DNA of 64,000 bases from Methylobacterium planeticum (lineage in GTDB: Bacteria; Pseudomonadota; Alphaproteobacteria; Rhizobiales; Beijerinckiaceae). A model generated the notes under the pieces. The model was not told the origin of the DNA. It worked only from the letters and a program-made list of their open reading frames with translations, and made no database searches. The stretch covers positions 62,001-126,000 of the forward strand of contig NZ_VZZJ01000011.1 of assembly GCF_008806345.1 (NCBI RefSeq), given 5' to 3'. The translations under genes and the position numbers were made by a program. Shown in pieces: positions 51,688 through 59,291 of the stretch (positions within the stretch are counted from its first letter, which is position 1; each line of letters starts with the position of its first letter).

Positions 51688-52212
51688 ATGGACGGCCATT
51701 TCACCGGCTATGCCAGCCTGTTCGGCGTGCCCGATCTCGGGCGCGACGTGGTGGTGCGCGGGGCCTTCGCCGGAAGCCTGGCGCGGCGGGGGCCTGCGGG
51801 CGTGCGGCTCCTCTGGCAGCACGATCCGGCCGAGCCGATCGGGCGCTGGCTGGCGCTGCGCGAGGACGCGCGCGGGCTCCTCGTGGAGGGCCGGCTCAAC
51901 CTCGCGGTGCAGCGGGCCCGGGAGGTCGACGCGCTGATGCGCGAGGGCGGCCTCGACGGGCTCTCGATCGGCTTCCGGACGCTCTCCGCCGCCCCCGACC
52001 GGGCCGGCTACCGGCGGCTCAGCGCGGTCGACCTCTGGGAGATCTCCCTCGTCACCTTCCCGCTCCAGCCCGGAGCCCGCACCGCGCCGCCGGCGGGGGG
52101 CGCCCCCCTCGCCGCCGAGATCCGCGCGTTCGCCCGGCGCCTCGCGCCGCGCCGCGCGCCCCCGCCAGCCCACCGTCCCGCGATCCGGCTGCGGCCGGCC
52201 GCGCGGGCCTGA
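51688..52212 (+). CDS. GTA prohead maturation protease (g4)
   Basis: HK97-family U35 protease (174 aa) cutting the capsid N-terminal delta domain during head maturation. FTGYASLFGVPDLGRDVVVR is the family opening. The catalytic His is in VRLLWQHDPAEPIGRW (~residue 45) and the Ser in GGLDGLSIGFRTLSA (~96), with LWEISLVTFPLQPGA following. GGAGGGG lies nine bases before the ATG. The basic C-terminus (RRLAPRRAPPP) is probably removed or disordered. Confidence 0.93.
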   Translation: MDGHFTGYASLFGVPDLGRDVVVRGAFAGSLARRGPAGVRLLWQHDPAEPIGRWLALREDARGLLVEGRLNLAVQRAREVDALMREGGLDGLSIGFRTLSAAPDRAGYRRLSAVDLWEISLVTFPLQPGARTAPPAGGAPLAAEIRAFARRLAPRRAPPPAHRPAIRLRPAARA

Positions 52213-52235
52213 TTCCCCCGAGCCACGAGGCATCC

Positions 52236-53534
52236 ATGTCCCAGCACAGCGCGATCGAGCCCCAATCCGCCGCCGCCTTCGAGACCGGCGCCGGCCTGGA
52301 GAACAAGGCGGGGGCCGGCCCCGGGGGCCCGGGCGAGGCCAAGGCCGCCCTGGCCGAGCTCGCCACCGCCTTCGAGGCCTTCAAGGAGACGAACGACGCG
52401 CGCCTCGCCGCGCTCGAGGGGCGCCGCCCGGGCGACGTCCTGACCGAGGAGAAGCTCGCCCGCATCGACGCGGCCCTCGACACCGCCCGCACCCGCCTCG
52501 ACCGCCTCAGCCTCGACCGGGCCCGCCCGCCCCTCGCCGGCCCGGAGCCCCGCCGCGACCCCCTCGGGGCCGAGCACAAGGCCGCCTTCGACCTCTATGT
52601 CCGGGCCGGGGAGAGCGCCGGGCTGAAGCGCCTGGAGGAGAAGGCCCTCTCGGCGGGCTCCGGCCCGGACGGGGGCTACCTCGTGCCGCCCACGATCGAG
52701 CGCGAGGTGCTGCGCCGCCTCGGCCTGCTCTCGCCGATCCGCGCCATCGCGAGCGTGCGCACCATCTCGGGGGGCCAGTACAAGCGGGCCGTCGCGACGG
52801 GTGCGCCGCAGGCGGGCTGGGTCGCCGAGACCGCGCCCCGGCCCCAGACCGACGGGCCCGCCCTGTCGGAGCTGAACGTCCCGGCGATGGAGCTCTACGC
52901 CATGCCGGCCGCGACCCAGACCCTCCTCGACGACGCCGTGGTCGACATCGACGCCTGGCTCGCCGACGAGGTCGAGACCGCCTTCGCCGAGCAGGAGAGC
53001 GTCGCCTTCGTGACCGGCAACGGGGTGAGCCGGCCGAAGGGCTTCCTCAGCGCCGACCTCGTCGCCAACGCCGCCTGGATGCCGGGCAAGATCGGCTTTG
53101 TCGGGACCGGCGCGGCCGGGGCCTTCCCGGCCCAGAACCCGGCCGACGTGCTGTTCGACCTCGTCTACGCCCTGCGCGCCGGCTACCGCCAGAACGCCGG
53201 CTTCGTGATGAACCGGCGGCTGCAGAGCGCCATCCGCAAGTTCAAGGACCTGGACGGCAACTACCTCTGGCAGCCGCCGCTCGCCGCCGACCGGGCCGCG
53301 ATGCTGCTGGGCTTCCCCGTCACCGAGGCCGAGGCGATGCCGGATGCCGCCGCCGGCAGCCTGTCCCTGGCCTTCGGCGACTTCCGCCGCGGCTACCTGG
53401 TGGTCGACCGCACCGGCCTGCGGGTCCTGCGCGACCCCTACTCGGCCAAGCCCTACGTGCTGTTCTACACCACCAAGCGGGTCGGCGGCGGCGTGCAGGA
53501 CCACGAGGCGATCAAGCTCATGAAATTCGCCTGA
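52236..53534 (+). CDS. GTA major capsid protein (g5)
   Basis: HK97-fold major capsid protein (432 aa). The N-terminal ~120 residues form the coiled delta/scaffold domain (LAELATAFEAFKETNDARLA). Cleavage by g4 probably occurs before the mature domain, near HKAAFDLYVRAGESAGL. Fold markers are GPDGGYLVPPTIEREVL, SPIRAIASVRTISGGQYK, and the C-terminal YLVVDRTGLRVLRDPYSAKP followed by VLFYTTKRVGGGVQDHEAIK. This and the rest of the head/tail cluster are in the Rhodobacter GTA order. A 14-bp hairpin follows the stop. Confidence 0.95.
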   Translation: MSQHSAIEPQSAAAFETGAGLENKAGAGPGGPGEAKAALAELATAFEAFKETNDARLAALEGRRPGDVLTEEKLARIDAALDTARTRLDRLSLDRARPPLAGPEPRRDPLGAEHKAAFDLYVRAGESAGLKRLEEKALSAGSGPDGGYLVPPTIEREVLRRLGLLSPIRAIASVRTISGGQYKRAVATGAPQAGWVAETAPRPQTDGPALSELNVPAMELYAMPAATQTLLDDAVVDIDAWLADEVETAFAEQESVAFVTGNGVSRPKGFLSADLVANAAWMPGKIGFVGTGAAGAFPAQNPADVLFDLVYALRAGYRQNAGFVMNRRLQSAIRKFKDLDGNYLWQPPLAADRAAMLLGFPVTEAEAMPDAAAGSLSLAFGDFRRGYLVVDRTGLRVLRDPYSAKPYVLFYTTKRVGGGVQDHEAIKLMKFA

Positions 53535-53541
53535 GCCAATG

Positions 53542-53575
53542 GCGGGCCCCCCGGGGAGCATCCCGGGGGGCCCGC
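53542..53575 (+). terminator. Perfect 14-bp hairpin after the capsid gene
   Basis: GCGGGCCCCCCGGG (53542-53555) pairs perfectly with 53562-53575 around loop GAGCAT, seven bases after the capsid stop. It is very stable but lacks a U-run. Either a terminator/attenuator making capsid mRNA the main product, or a 3' stabilising structure. Confidence 0.65.
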
Positions 53576-53651
53576 CCGCGCGGCGGTGCGGCGGTGCGGC
53601 AACGCCCCGGAAATTTGGGGACAAATCTCGTTCTCGTGAACTATAAGGCTC

Positions 53652-53708
53652 TGTTCCAGGAACAATCGTCTTTATAAACCGCTTAAAGGGCTCGACGATG
53701 AAGCCCTT
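53652..53708 (+). promoter_or_regulatory. Operator and 5'-UTR structure upstream of the Nal1-like protease
   Basis: TGTTCC-A-GGAACA (53652-53664) is a perfect dyad. Overlapping it, GGAAC (53659) followed after 16 bases by CGCTT (53680) is close to the alphaproteobacterial EcfG general-stress promoter form, GGAAC-N16/17-CGTT, with a mismatch. A hairpin AAGGGCT/AGCCCTT (53686-53708) follows. The whole block is AT-richer than the GTA genes around it. Confidence 0.45.
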
Positions 53709-53731
53709 GATTTGCTTCCGGACTGATTATC

Positions 53732-54847
53732 ATGAATCTTGATGGGGCCGAGAATGCCAAGGCGGAGGTTTTTCTCCGAGCTTTCAAATATTCTGAAATC
53801 GTATCGCCCTTATCAGACGAAGACGATCAGCCGATCTTCGTAGCATCTCCCGGCACGGAAGCACATCATGACATCATCATGGCGCGCAGAAACAAGACGT
53901 TCGATCCGAAAGAACAGATCGCCGTCGGCATCGTCAAGTCGAATGACAGGAGCCAATCCGACGGCGATCTGAAACTCGGGATCTTCATCCAGCGCCGGCG
54001 CCTGATCCACCATCCCGTCGTCGAAGCCGCCATGCGCATCGCCGGCAATGAGGCGCGCGTCATCGTCACGGGTCCCGTGCGCCGGCAGGCGCCCGCGAAC
54101 ACGGGTCATTGCCGGCCGCTGCGCATGGGCGCATCGGTGGGCCATCATCGGGTCACGGCGGGAACGATCGGGTGCTTCGGCGTCAGCCGGAACGGCGGCG
54201 GGATCGGCATCCTGTCGAACAATCACGTGCTGGCGAACACCAACAGGGGCGTGCGAGGCGATATCGTGCTGCAGCCCGGGCGGCTGGACGGTGGCCCGAG
54301 GCGCGGATCGGTGAACCAGGTCGCGACCCTTCACGAGTACGTCCCCATCGACTTCACGCCCGACGCCGCCAATCTCGTCGATTGCGCCTTCGCGCTCCTG
54401 TCCGAGGGCATCGGCTGCGACGGATGCACGATGGACGTCCTGTCGACGAGCCCGCGGGCGTGGACGATCGGCGAGCCTGAAGATCTCATCTTCGACGACG
54501 TGCCGGTGCAGAAGGTCGGTCGCACGACGGGATTCACAGAAGGTACGGTCGAGGCGGTCGGCGTCAACAACGTCAAGGTGCAGATGATAGGCGGCCCGAG
54601 ACCCAAATACGCCCTGTTCAATCAACAGGTCGCGGTCGCCGGCATCAGCGAGACCTTCTCGAAGGGAGGGGACAGCGGCTCGCTGATCTGCAGCCGGGAC
54701 GGGCGGCCCGTCGCCCTCCTGTTCGCAGGGACGAAGACCGGGGGACGGCACGGCCGTGGCATCACCTATGCAAATCCGATCCAGACTGTTCTAAATTCAC
54801 TCGAGATCGATATCTACACCGGGGGTGAAGGAGCCGATCATGGTTGA
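53732..54847 (+). CDS. Nal1-like trypsin-fold serine protease inserted in the GTA cluster
   Basis: 371 aa, no signal peptide, so probably cytosolic. Residues ~65-118 form an N-terminal domain (KEQIAVGIVKSNDRSQ, DLKLGIFIQRRRLI, ARVIVTG). The chymotrypsin-fold domain then has GTIGCFGVSRNGGGIGILSN with catalytic His in SNNHVLAN, Asp in ANLVDCAFAL, KVGRTTGFTEGTVEAVGVN, and Ser in KGGDSGSLIC; DGRPVALLFAGTK and YANPIQTVL close it. This matches bacterial Nal1-like proteases. No clear ribosome site. Lower GC than its GTA neighbours, so probably acquired. It overlaps the next small gene by eight bases and is followed by a decayed second copy. Confidence 0.82.
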   Translation: MNLDGAENAKAEVFLRAFKYSEIVSPLSDEDDQPIFVASPGTEAHHDIIMARRNKTFDPKEQIAVGIVKSNDRSQSDGDLKLGIFIQRRRLIHHPVVEAAMRIAGNEARVIVTGPVRRQAPANTGHCRPLRMGASVGHHRVTAGTIGCFGVSRNGGGIGILSNNHVLANTNRGVRGDIVLQPGRLDGGPRRGSVNQVATLHEYVPIDFTPDAANLVDCAFALLSEGIGCDGCTMDVLSTSPRAWTIGEPEDLIFDDVPVQKVGRTTGFTEGTVEAVGVNNVKVQMIGGPRPKYALFNQQVAVAGISETFSKGGDSGSLICSRDGRPVALLFAGTKTGGRHGRGITYANPIQTVLNSLEIDIYTGGEGADHG

Positions 54848-55085
54848 CCAGCGAGACAAGCTTCGGGCGTCGCGCCCAGCTGCCATGGAGGCCAAGGACG
54901 CGTTCACCTCCCTGTACGCCAGTGGCCGAGCCGACCGCGCAGTCGGCCTCGGTCTCAACCAGAGCGGCGACGGCTGGGCCGTGAAGGTCTTCGTGCCGTC
55001 TCCTTCGGCGGCCCGGGAGTTGCCCGACCATTTCCGGGACTTCGACGTCGAGGTGCAGGTGACGGGCCACGCCAAGGCGTACTGA
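54840..55085 (+). CDS. Small partner of the Nal1-like protease (candidate stand-alone prodomain)
   Basis: 81 aa; ATG at 54840 overlaps the protease stop. An N-terminal helix (RDKLRASRPAAMEAKDAFTS) leads into a beta-rich part: RADRAVGLGLNQSGDGWAVK, VFVPSPSAARELPDHF, then RDFDVEVQVTGHAKAY. The pattern A-V-G-L-G-L...V-K-V-F-V...L-P...V-E-V-x-V-T-G parallels the protease's own N-terminal domain (IAVGIV...LKLGIFI...ARVIVTG). It may therefore be a detached inhibitory prodomain or chaperone of the protease; this is inferred from a by-eye alignment. A truncated second copy follows at 55399. Confidence 0.65.
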   Translation: MVDQRDKLRASRPAAMEAKDAFTSLYASGRADRAVGLGLNQSGDGWAVKVFVPSPSAARELPDHFRDFDVEVQVTGHAKAY

Positions 55086-55239
55086 CCGCCGCCTCGGCGC
55101 GGGCGGTCGGTCTCATGCGCCGTCACGATCGCGGTGACGGCGATGATGCGGGCAACCGGCCCGGGCAGGCTCAGGTCAGGGCCCAGGTCGAGGCTCAGGT
55201 CGGGGCCCAGGCCACCACGCGGCCGCGCACGAGCGCGAG

Positions 55240-55386
55240 GCCGGCGACAACGGTGCTCTGGTCGCGACGCAGGAAGGACGGCCGGTCGGCCTCCTGTTCT
55301 CCGGAACGAACCATGGCATCAGTGATGCGAACCCGATCCAGACAGTCCTCGATTTGTCAAGCGTCGATAGTCATCCGCGTCCTTGA
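55240..55386 (+). pseudogene. C-terminal remnant of a second Nal1-like protease
   Basis: An open stretch encodes AGDNGALVATQEGRPVGLLF, then SGTNHGISDANPIQTVLDLS and ends at TGA 55386. It aligns with the last ~50 residues of the intact protease (GGDSGSLICSRDGRPVALLF ... YANPIQTVL), but the catalytic Ser is Asn (GDNG). Everything upstream of the active-site loop is missing; 55086-55239 is repetitive, low-complexity sequence. It is the remains of a duplicated or homologous copy. Confidence 0.75.
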
Positions 55387-55398
55387 AGGATTTCGAGC

Positions 55399-55590
55399 AT
55401 GGCCGACCGGCGCGAGCACTTGCTAGCTTCGAAGTCAGCAGCGTTGGCGGCCAAGGACGCCTTCGTCACGCGCTACGCACGGGGCCGCGACGATCGTGCC
55501 GCCGGGATCGGCCTCGACGGCCGGGGCCGCGATTGGTCCCTGAAGGCCCTGGTCCACACGCCGGAGGCCCCGACCGCACGATGCGCCCTG
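55399..55590 (+). pseudogene. Truncated second copy of the protease partner gene
   Basis: ATG at 55399 starts MADRREHLLASKSAALAAKD, then AFVTRYARGRDDRAAGIGL and GRGRDWSLKALVHTPEAP, closely parallel to the 54840 gene (RDKLRASRPAAMEAKDAF, GRADRAVGLGL, GDGWAVKVFV). Similarity stops at about residue 58, just before the convergent trypsin gene at 55594; the frame then runs on into antisense sequence. It keeps its place after a protease remnant, so the whole two-gene unit was duplicated. Confidence 0.75.
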
Positions 55591-55593
55591 CCC

Positions 55594-56463
55594 TCAGCGC
55601 GGCCGCGCCGGCCGCGCCATCCAGTCCGAGCGGTTGCCGCGCCCGCGGGGCATCGGGTCGCTCGCCTGCATCTGGCCGAGCTCGGCCGCCCGGGAGCTGA
55701 TCCAGCCCGCGTGCTCGCCGATCGGCGTCACGGCGGTGAAGCCGCCGCAGGCGGTGCGCTGGCGGGAATTCTGCTGCATCGCGCCGCTCGACCAGCTCAC
55801 GACGCCGACGATCTGGTAGCCGCCGGGGCCACCGCGCAGGATCGGGCCGCCGGAATCGCCGAGGCAGGCGCCCGCGCCGGCGGTCTCGGCGAGGCGGCGC
55901 CGGTCCGTCACCACGGTGACGCGGTTGGCGACCTGCAGCGAACCGATCGAGACGAGGTGGGCCTCGCGCAGGGTGCGGGCGGTGTTGCGCCGGTTCTCGG
56001 CGACGACCCCGAAGCCCGCGATGTCGACGGTCTCGCCCGTCGCGATGCCGCCGCCGCCGCGGGGATCGAGGGGCTGGAAGTCCGAGCCCAGCGGCTCGGC
56101 CAGCTTGATCAGCGCGAGGTCGACGCCGGGCTGGTCCTCCGGCGTGGTGCCGGGCACGAAATCCGGGTGCATCGAGGCCGCCACCGTGCCGACGCGGCGC
56201 TGGCGGAAGCTGCGGTCCACCGCGATGACGCTGTAGCCGGCCCGGTGCATCACGCAATGGGCCGCCGTCAGCACGAGGTCGGGGGCGATCAGGGTGCCCG
56301 AGCAGATCTCGCCCTGCGTGCTCTCGATGCGCACCACCGAGGCGCGCAGGCCGTTCGGGTCCCGCGAGACCTGGCCCTGGATCACCGCCCCGGCGGGCAG
56401 CGGCATCAGGCCGAGGCCGAAGAGGGCGCCCAGGCACGCCGTGCGGAGCGGGATCGCGAACAT
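55594..56463 (-). CDS. Secreted trypsin-like serine protease (S1) 1
   Basis: 289 aa with signal peptide (RTACLGALFGLGLMPLPAGA). Chymotrypsin-fold S1 protease: mature start AVIQGQVSRDP in place of the I-V-G-G zymogen end, GTLIAPDLVLTAAHCVMHRA (catalytic His), GVDLALIKLAEPLGS (Asp), and ACLGDSGGPILRGGPGG (Ser). VVSWSSGAMQQNSRQRTACGG carries the last disulfide half. The ATG at 56463 has GGGAGAG seven bases upstream. On the strand opposite to the GTA genes; followed in the same direction by nothing but the truncated partner gene. Confidence 0.92.
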   Translation of the reverse strand: MFAIPLRTACLGALFGLGLMPLPAGAVIQGQVSRDPNGLRASVVRIESTQGEICSGTLIAPDLVLTAAHCVMHRAGYSVIAVDRSFRQRRVGTVAASMHPDFVPGTTPEDQPGVDLALIKLAEPLGSDFQPLDPRGGGGIATGETVDIAGFGVVAENRRNTARTLREAHLVSIGSLQVANRVTVVTDRRRLAETAGAGACLGDSGGPILRGGPGGYQIVGVVSWSSGAMQQNSRQRTACGGFTAVTPIGEHAGWISSRAAELGQMQASDPMPRGRGNRSDWMARPARPR

Positions 56464-56638
56464 CTGTCTCTCCCGCAACCGGGTGCCATCGGGGACGAAG
56501 GCCGATCGAGCGTAGCGTAAGGCAATGGGCCGGCCAAGCTAAGGTTCCACGGCCCCGGTCCGGCGGACTACACAGCCGGCGCACCGGGTTGTCCAGGCGG
56601 CGCGCCGACGCGGCGCGCCGCGTCGCCCGCGCCCGGCC

Positions 56639-57388
56639 TCACTCCCAGGTCGCCGCGCGGCCCCAGCCCGCGAGGGTCCGGTCGATCCAGTCGCGCTGGG
56701 GCCCGAGGAGCACGCCCTGCGAGAGCGTCCCGCAGGCGCCCCCGACCCAGGCCGAGACGGCCAGGACCCCGCCCGTCCCGGTGATCGGGCCGCCGGAATC
56801 CCCCTGGCAGGCCCCGGCCCGGCCGGCGGCGGGCTTGAGCCAGACCAGGATGCGGCTCGGCCCGTAGGGCTCGACCACGGGCAGCCCCACGGCGCGCAGG
56901 GTGCCGGTGCTGCGGGCCTCGCCGGGCCGGGCCACGCCGTAGCCCGCCAGGGTCAGGGTCTCGCCGGCCCGCGGCAGGGCGGGGCTCAGCGCGGCGGCGC
57001 GGAAGCGCGGCGGCAGGGGCGTGGCGGTGCGCAGGAGCGCGAGGTCGATCGAGCGGCGCCGCCCCGCGATGGCGCCTGAATCGTAGCCCGGATGCACCGT
57101 CCGGGCGGCGAGGTCCACCAGCACCGGCTGCCCGGCCTCGTCGCGGAAATGCACCCGGTGCTCGGCCCGGCCGGCGGCGCAATGGCCCGCCGTCAGCACC
57201 GTGTCGGGGCTCAGCACGACGGCGCTGCAGACGCCGCCATCCGAGGACAGGACCATCACGCTCGCGGCCGCCCCCTCCGGCGCCTCGCGCCCGCCGATCA
57301 CGGCGCGCGCCGGCCCCGCGAGGGCGCCGGCGAGAACGAGGCCCGCCGCGATCCCGCGCAGGCCGCCCCCGATCCGATTCGCAACCAT
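56639..57388 (-). CDS. Secreted trypsin-like serine protease (S1) 2
   Basis: 249 aa with signal peptide (GIAAGLVLAGALAGPARA) and a mature start AVIGGREAPEG close to trypsin's I-V-G-G. Catalytic His in DTVLTAGHCAAGRAEH, Asp in RRRSIDLALLRTATPL, Ser in GACQGDSGGPITGTGG. It is compact, with cysteines paired as in bacterial trypsins. Related to but distinct from the S1 gene at 55594, which lies 175 bases downstream on the same strand. Divergent from the GTA connector gene at 57431; only 42 bases separate the two starts, so they share a promoter region. Confidence 0.92.
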   Translation of the reverse strand: MVANRIGGGLRGIAAGLVLAGALAGPARAVIGGREAPEGAAASVMVLSSDGGVCSAVVLSPDTVLTAGHCAAGRAEHRVHFRDEAGQPVLVDLAARTVHPGYDSGAIAGRRRSIDLALLRTATPLPPRFRAAALSPALPRAGETLTLAGYGVARPGEARSTGTLRAVGLPVVEPYGPSRILVWLKPAAGRAGACQGDSGGPITGTGGVLAVSAWVGGACGTLSQGVLLGPQRDWIDRTLAGWGRAATWE

Positions 57389-57430
57389 CACACTCCCCCA
57401 AGCGCCCCGTGGCCAGACCGGAGACCCGCG

Positions 57431-58030
57431 ATGACCCCGATACGCGTCGAGGCGCCGAGCGTCGAGCCGGTCTCGCTTGCCGAGATGCGGGCCTATCTCC
57501 GCCTCGACCCCGACGACGGCGGCGCCGAGGACGGCCTGGTCATGGCCCTCGTCGGGGCGGCCCGCATCGCCCTGGAGCAGGAGACGCGGCGCATCCTGGT
57601 GCCGGGCCGCTTCCGCCTCACCCTGGCGGAGTGGCCGGCGGGCGCGGTCCTGCCGCTCCCCCTGAGCCCCGTCACGGCCCTGCTGCGGGCCGGGCGCGCG
57701 GGGCCGAACGGCACCGTGGCGGAGCTGGCGCCGGGCCTGGTGCAGCTGCGCGGCGACGGGCTCGAGGTCGCGTCCCTGCGGATCGACCCGGCGCTGGACC
57801 CGACGGGCGCCCCCCTCGTCATCGACCTCGCGGCCGGGTTCGGGGGCGACGGCCCGGCCCTGCCGGCGCCCCTGGGGCTGGCGATCCGGCGCCTCGCGGC
57901 TTCCTGGTTCGAGCACAGGGGCGACGAGCCCGGCGGGGGGCTCGGCGGGGGGCTCGACGGAGGCCGGGCGCGGGGGCTGCCCGCCGACGTCGCGGCGCTC
58001 GCCGCCCCCTTCCGCCGCCTGCTCCTCTGA
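57431..58030 (+). CDS. GTA head-tail connector (g6-like)
   Basis: 199 aa, gp6/gp15-type connector of HK97-like phages and GTAs, bound below the portal. TPIRVEAPSVEPVSLAEMRA and YLRLDPDDGGAEDGLVMALV are the family start, followed by AARIALEQETRRILVPGRF and LPLSPVTALLRAG. The C-terminus has a Gly-rich stretch (GGGLGGGLDGG). It resumes the GTA gene order after the protease island. In the usual order it would follow the capsid gene directly. Confidence 0.9.
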   Translation: MTPIRVEAPSVEPVSLAEMRAYLRLDPDDGGAEDGLVMALVGAARIALEQETRRILVPGRFRLTLAEWPAGAVLPLPLSPVTALLRAGRAGPNGTVAELAPGLVQLRGDGLEVASLRIDPALDPTGAPLVIDLAAGFGGDGPALPAPLGLAIRRLAASWFEHRGDEPGGGLGGGLDGGRARGLPADVAALAAPFRRLLL

Positions 58031-58059
58031 CCCCCTTCCCTCGCATCCGGACATCCGCC

Positions 58060-58416
58060 ATGGCACAGAACCCGGCCCCGCGCCGCCCCTCCCTCGGGGC
58101 GCGGCGGCGGCGCTTCGTGCTCGAGACCCCCGTCGAGGAGCCCGACGGCTTCGGCGGGGTGATCCGCCGCTACGTCGCCGGGCCGCTGCTCTGGGGGGCG
58201 ATGGTCCCGCTCGGCGCCCCCGAGCGCGTGGCGGGCGGGCGCGCCGACCCGGTCCCGACCCATCAGGTGACCCTGCGCAGGCGGCCGGGCCTCACCCCCG
58301 CCATGCGCCTCGCCTGCGGGCCGCGCCGCTTCGCCATCCGCAGCATCGCGGAGGCCGAGGCCGGCGGGCGCGACCTCGTCTGCCGCGTCGAGGAGATCGG
58401 GGGGGCCGGCGCATGA
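58060..58416 (+). CDS. GTA head-tail adaptor (g7-like)
   Basis: 118 aa, head-closure/adaptor protein. SLGARRRRFVLETPVEEPDG, FGGVIRRYVAGPLLWGAM, and the strand HQVTLRRRPGLTPAMRLACG followed by FAIRSIAEAEAGGRDLVCRV are typical of the phage head-tail adaptor family. The ATG at 58060 fits. It overlaps the tail terminator gene by ATGA at 58413. Confidence 0.9.
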   Translation: MAQNPAPRRPSLGARRRRFVLETPVEEPDGFGGVIRRYVAGPLLWGAMVPLGAPERVAGGRADPVPTHQVTLRRRPGLTPAMRLACGPRRFAIRSIAEAEAGGRDLVCRVEEIGGAGA

Positions 58417-58868
58417 GCGCGCCCATGGCCCTCCCCCTCTCGCCGCTCCTCGCCATGCGGGCCGCGATCCTGGCGCGGCTCGCGGGCGACGCCGCCCTCG
58501 CCCGGCTGATGGGCGGGAGCCTGCGCCTCCACGACGAGCCACCGCGGGGGGCCTCCCCCGTCTACGCGCTGTTCGGCGATGCCGAGATCCGCGACGCCTC
58601 CGTGGACGGGGCCGAGCGCCACGCCCACACCCTCGCCCTCGTGGTGTTCGCGAGGCCCGGATCGAGCCGGACCGCCCTCGAGGCGGCGGCCCTCATGGCG
58701 GGGCTCCTCACCGACCCCGGCCTCGTCCTCGCCGGCCACGCCCTCGTGACCTGCCGCGTCCTGGCGCTCGCCGCCACCCGCGACCCGCGCAGCGGCGAGG
58801 CCCGCGCCACCCTGACCCTCGCGGCCGTCACCGAGGCCGCCTCAGACCCAGCCCGGAGCCCGACATGA
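58413..58868 (+). CDS. GTA tail terminator (g8-like, DUF3168)
   Basis: 151 aa DUF3168 protein that caps the tail tube and joins it to the head. LLAMRAAILARLAGDAALAR, then YALFGDAEIRDASVDGAERH and HTLALVVFARPGSSRTALEA are typical. The last part has CRVLALAATRDPRSGEARAT. It overlaps both neighbours through ATGA (58413 and 58865), giving coupled translation of adaptor, terminator and tube. Confidence 0.92.
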   Translation: MSAPMALPLSPLLAMRAAILARLAGDAALARLMGGSLRLHDEPPRGASPVYALFGDAEIRDASVDGAERHAHTLALVVFARPGSSRTALEAAALMAGLLTDPGLVLAGHALVTCRVLALAATRDPRSGEARATLTLAAVTEAASDPARSPT

Positions 58869-59275
58869 CCGCCCAGAAAGGCAAGGACCTTCTCATCAGG
58901 GCCGGCAACGGCGCCGGCGGCTTCACGGCGGTGGCGGGCCTGCGCGCCCGGCAGATCGCCTTCAACGCCGAGGCCGTCGACGTCACCAACGCGGATTCCG
59001 CCGGGCGCTGGCGGGAATTGCTGGCGGGGGCGGGCATGCGCCGGGCCGCCATCGCGGGCTCGGGGGTGTTCCGGGACGAGGCCTCGGACCTGCGCCTGCG
59101 CCACCTCTTCTTCGAGGGGGTGATCGAGACCTTCCAGGTGGTGGTGCCGGCCTTCGGCACCATCGAGGGGCCGTTCCAGATCGTCAGCCTCGAGTATCGG
59201 GGCGAGCATGCGGGCGAGGTCACCTTCGACATGGCGCTGGATTCCGCCGGCGCCCTCGCCTTCACGGCCCTCTGA
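58865..59275 (+). CDS. GTA major tail protein (g9)
   Basis: Tail-tube protein (136 aa), GTA major tail family. QKGKDLLIRAGNGAGGFTAV, LRARQIAFNAEAVDVTNADS, then GRWRELLAGAGMRRAAIAGS and FRDEASDLRLRHLFFEG. The C-terminal strand GEHAGEVTFDMALDSAGALA completes the tube fold. Normally the most abundant tail protein. Overlaps the terminator gene; 16 bases before g10. Confidence 0.94.
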   Translation: MTAQKGKDLLIRAGNGAGGFTAVAGLRARQIAFNAEAVDVTNADSAGRWRELLAGAGMRRAAIAGSGVFRDEASDLRLRHLFFEGVIETFQVVVPAFGTIEGPFQIVSLEYRGEHAGEVTFDMALDSAGALAFTAL

Positions 59276-59291
59276 GGGAGGCGGCGCGGCC

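Noticed and set aside
53698..53742. 14-codon leader peptide overlapping the start of the Nal1-like protease
   Set aside because: It opens with an ATG and ends across the protease start, but there is no ribosome site or amino-acid bias; it also overlaps the hairpin arm.
53732..57388. Protease island as a transposon or insertion sequence
   Set aside because: No transposase, terminal inverted repeats or target duplications could be seen at its ends.
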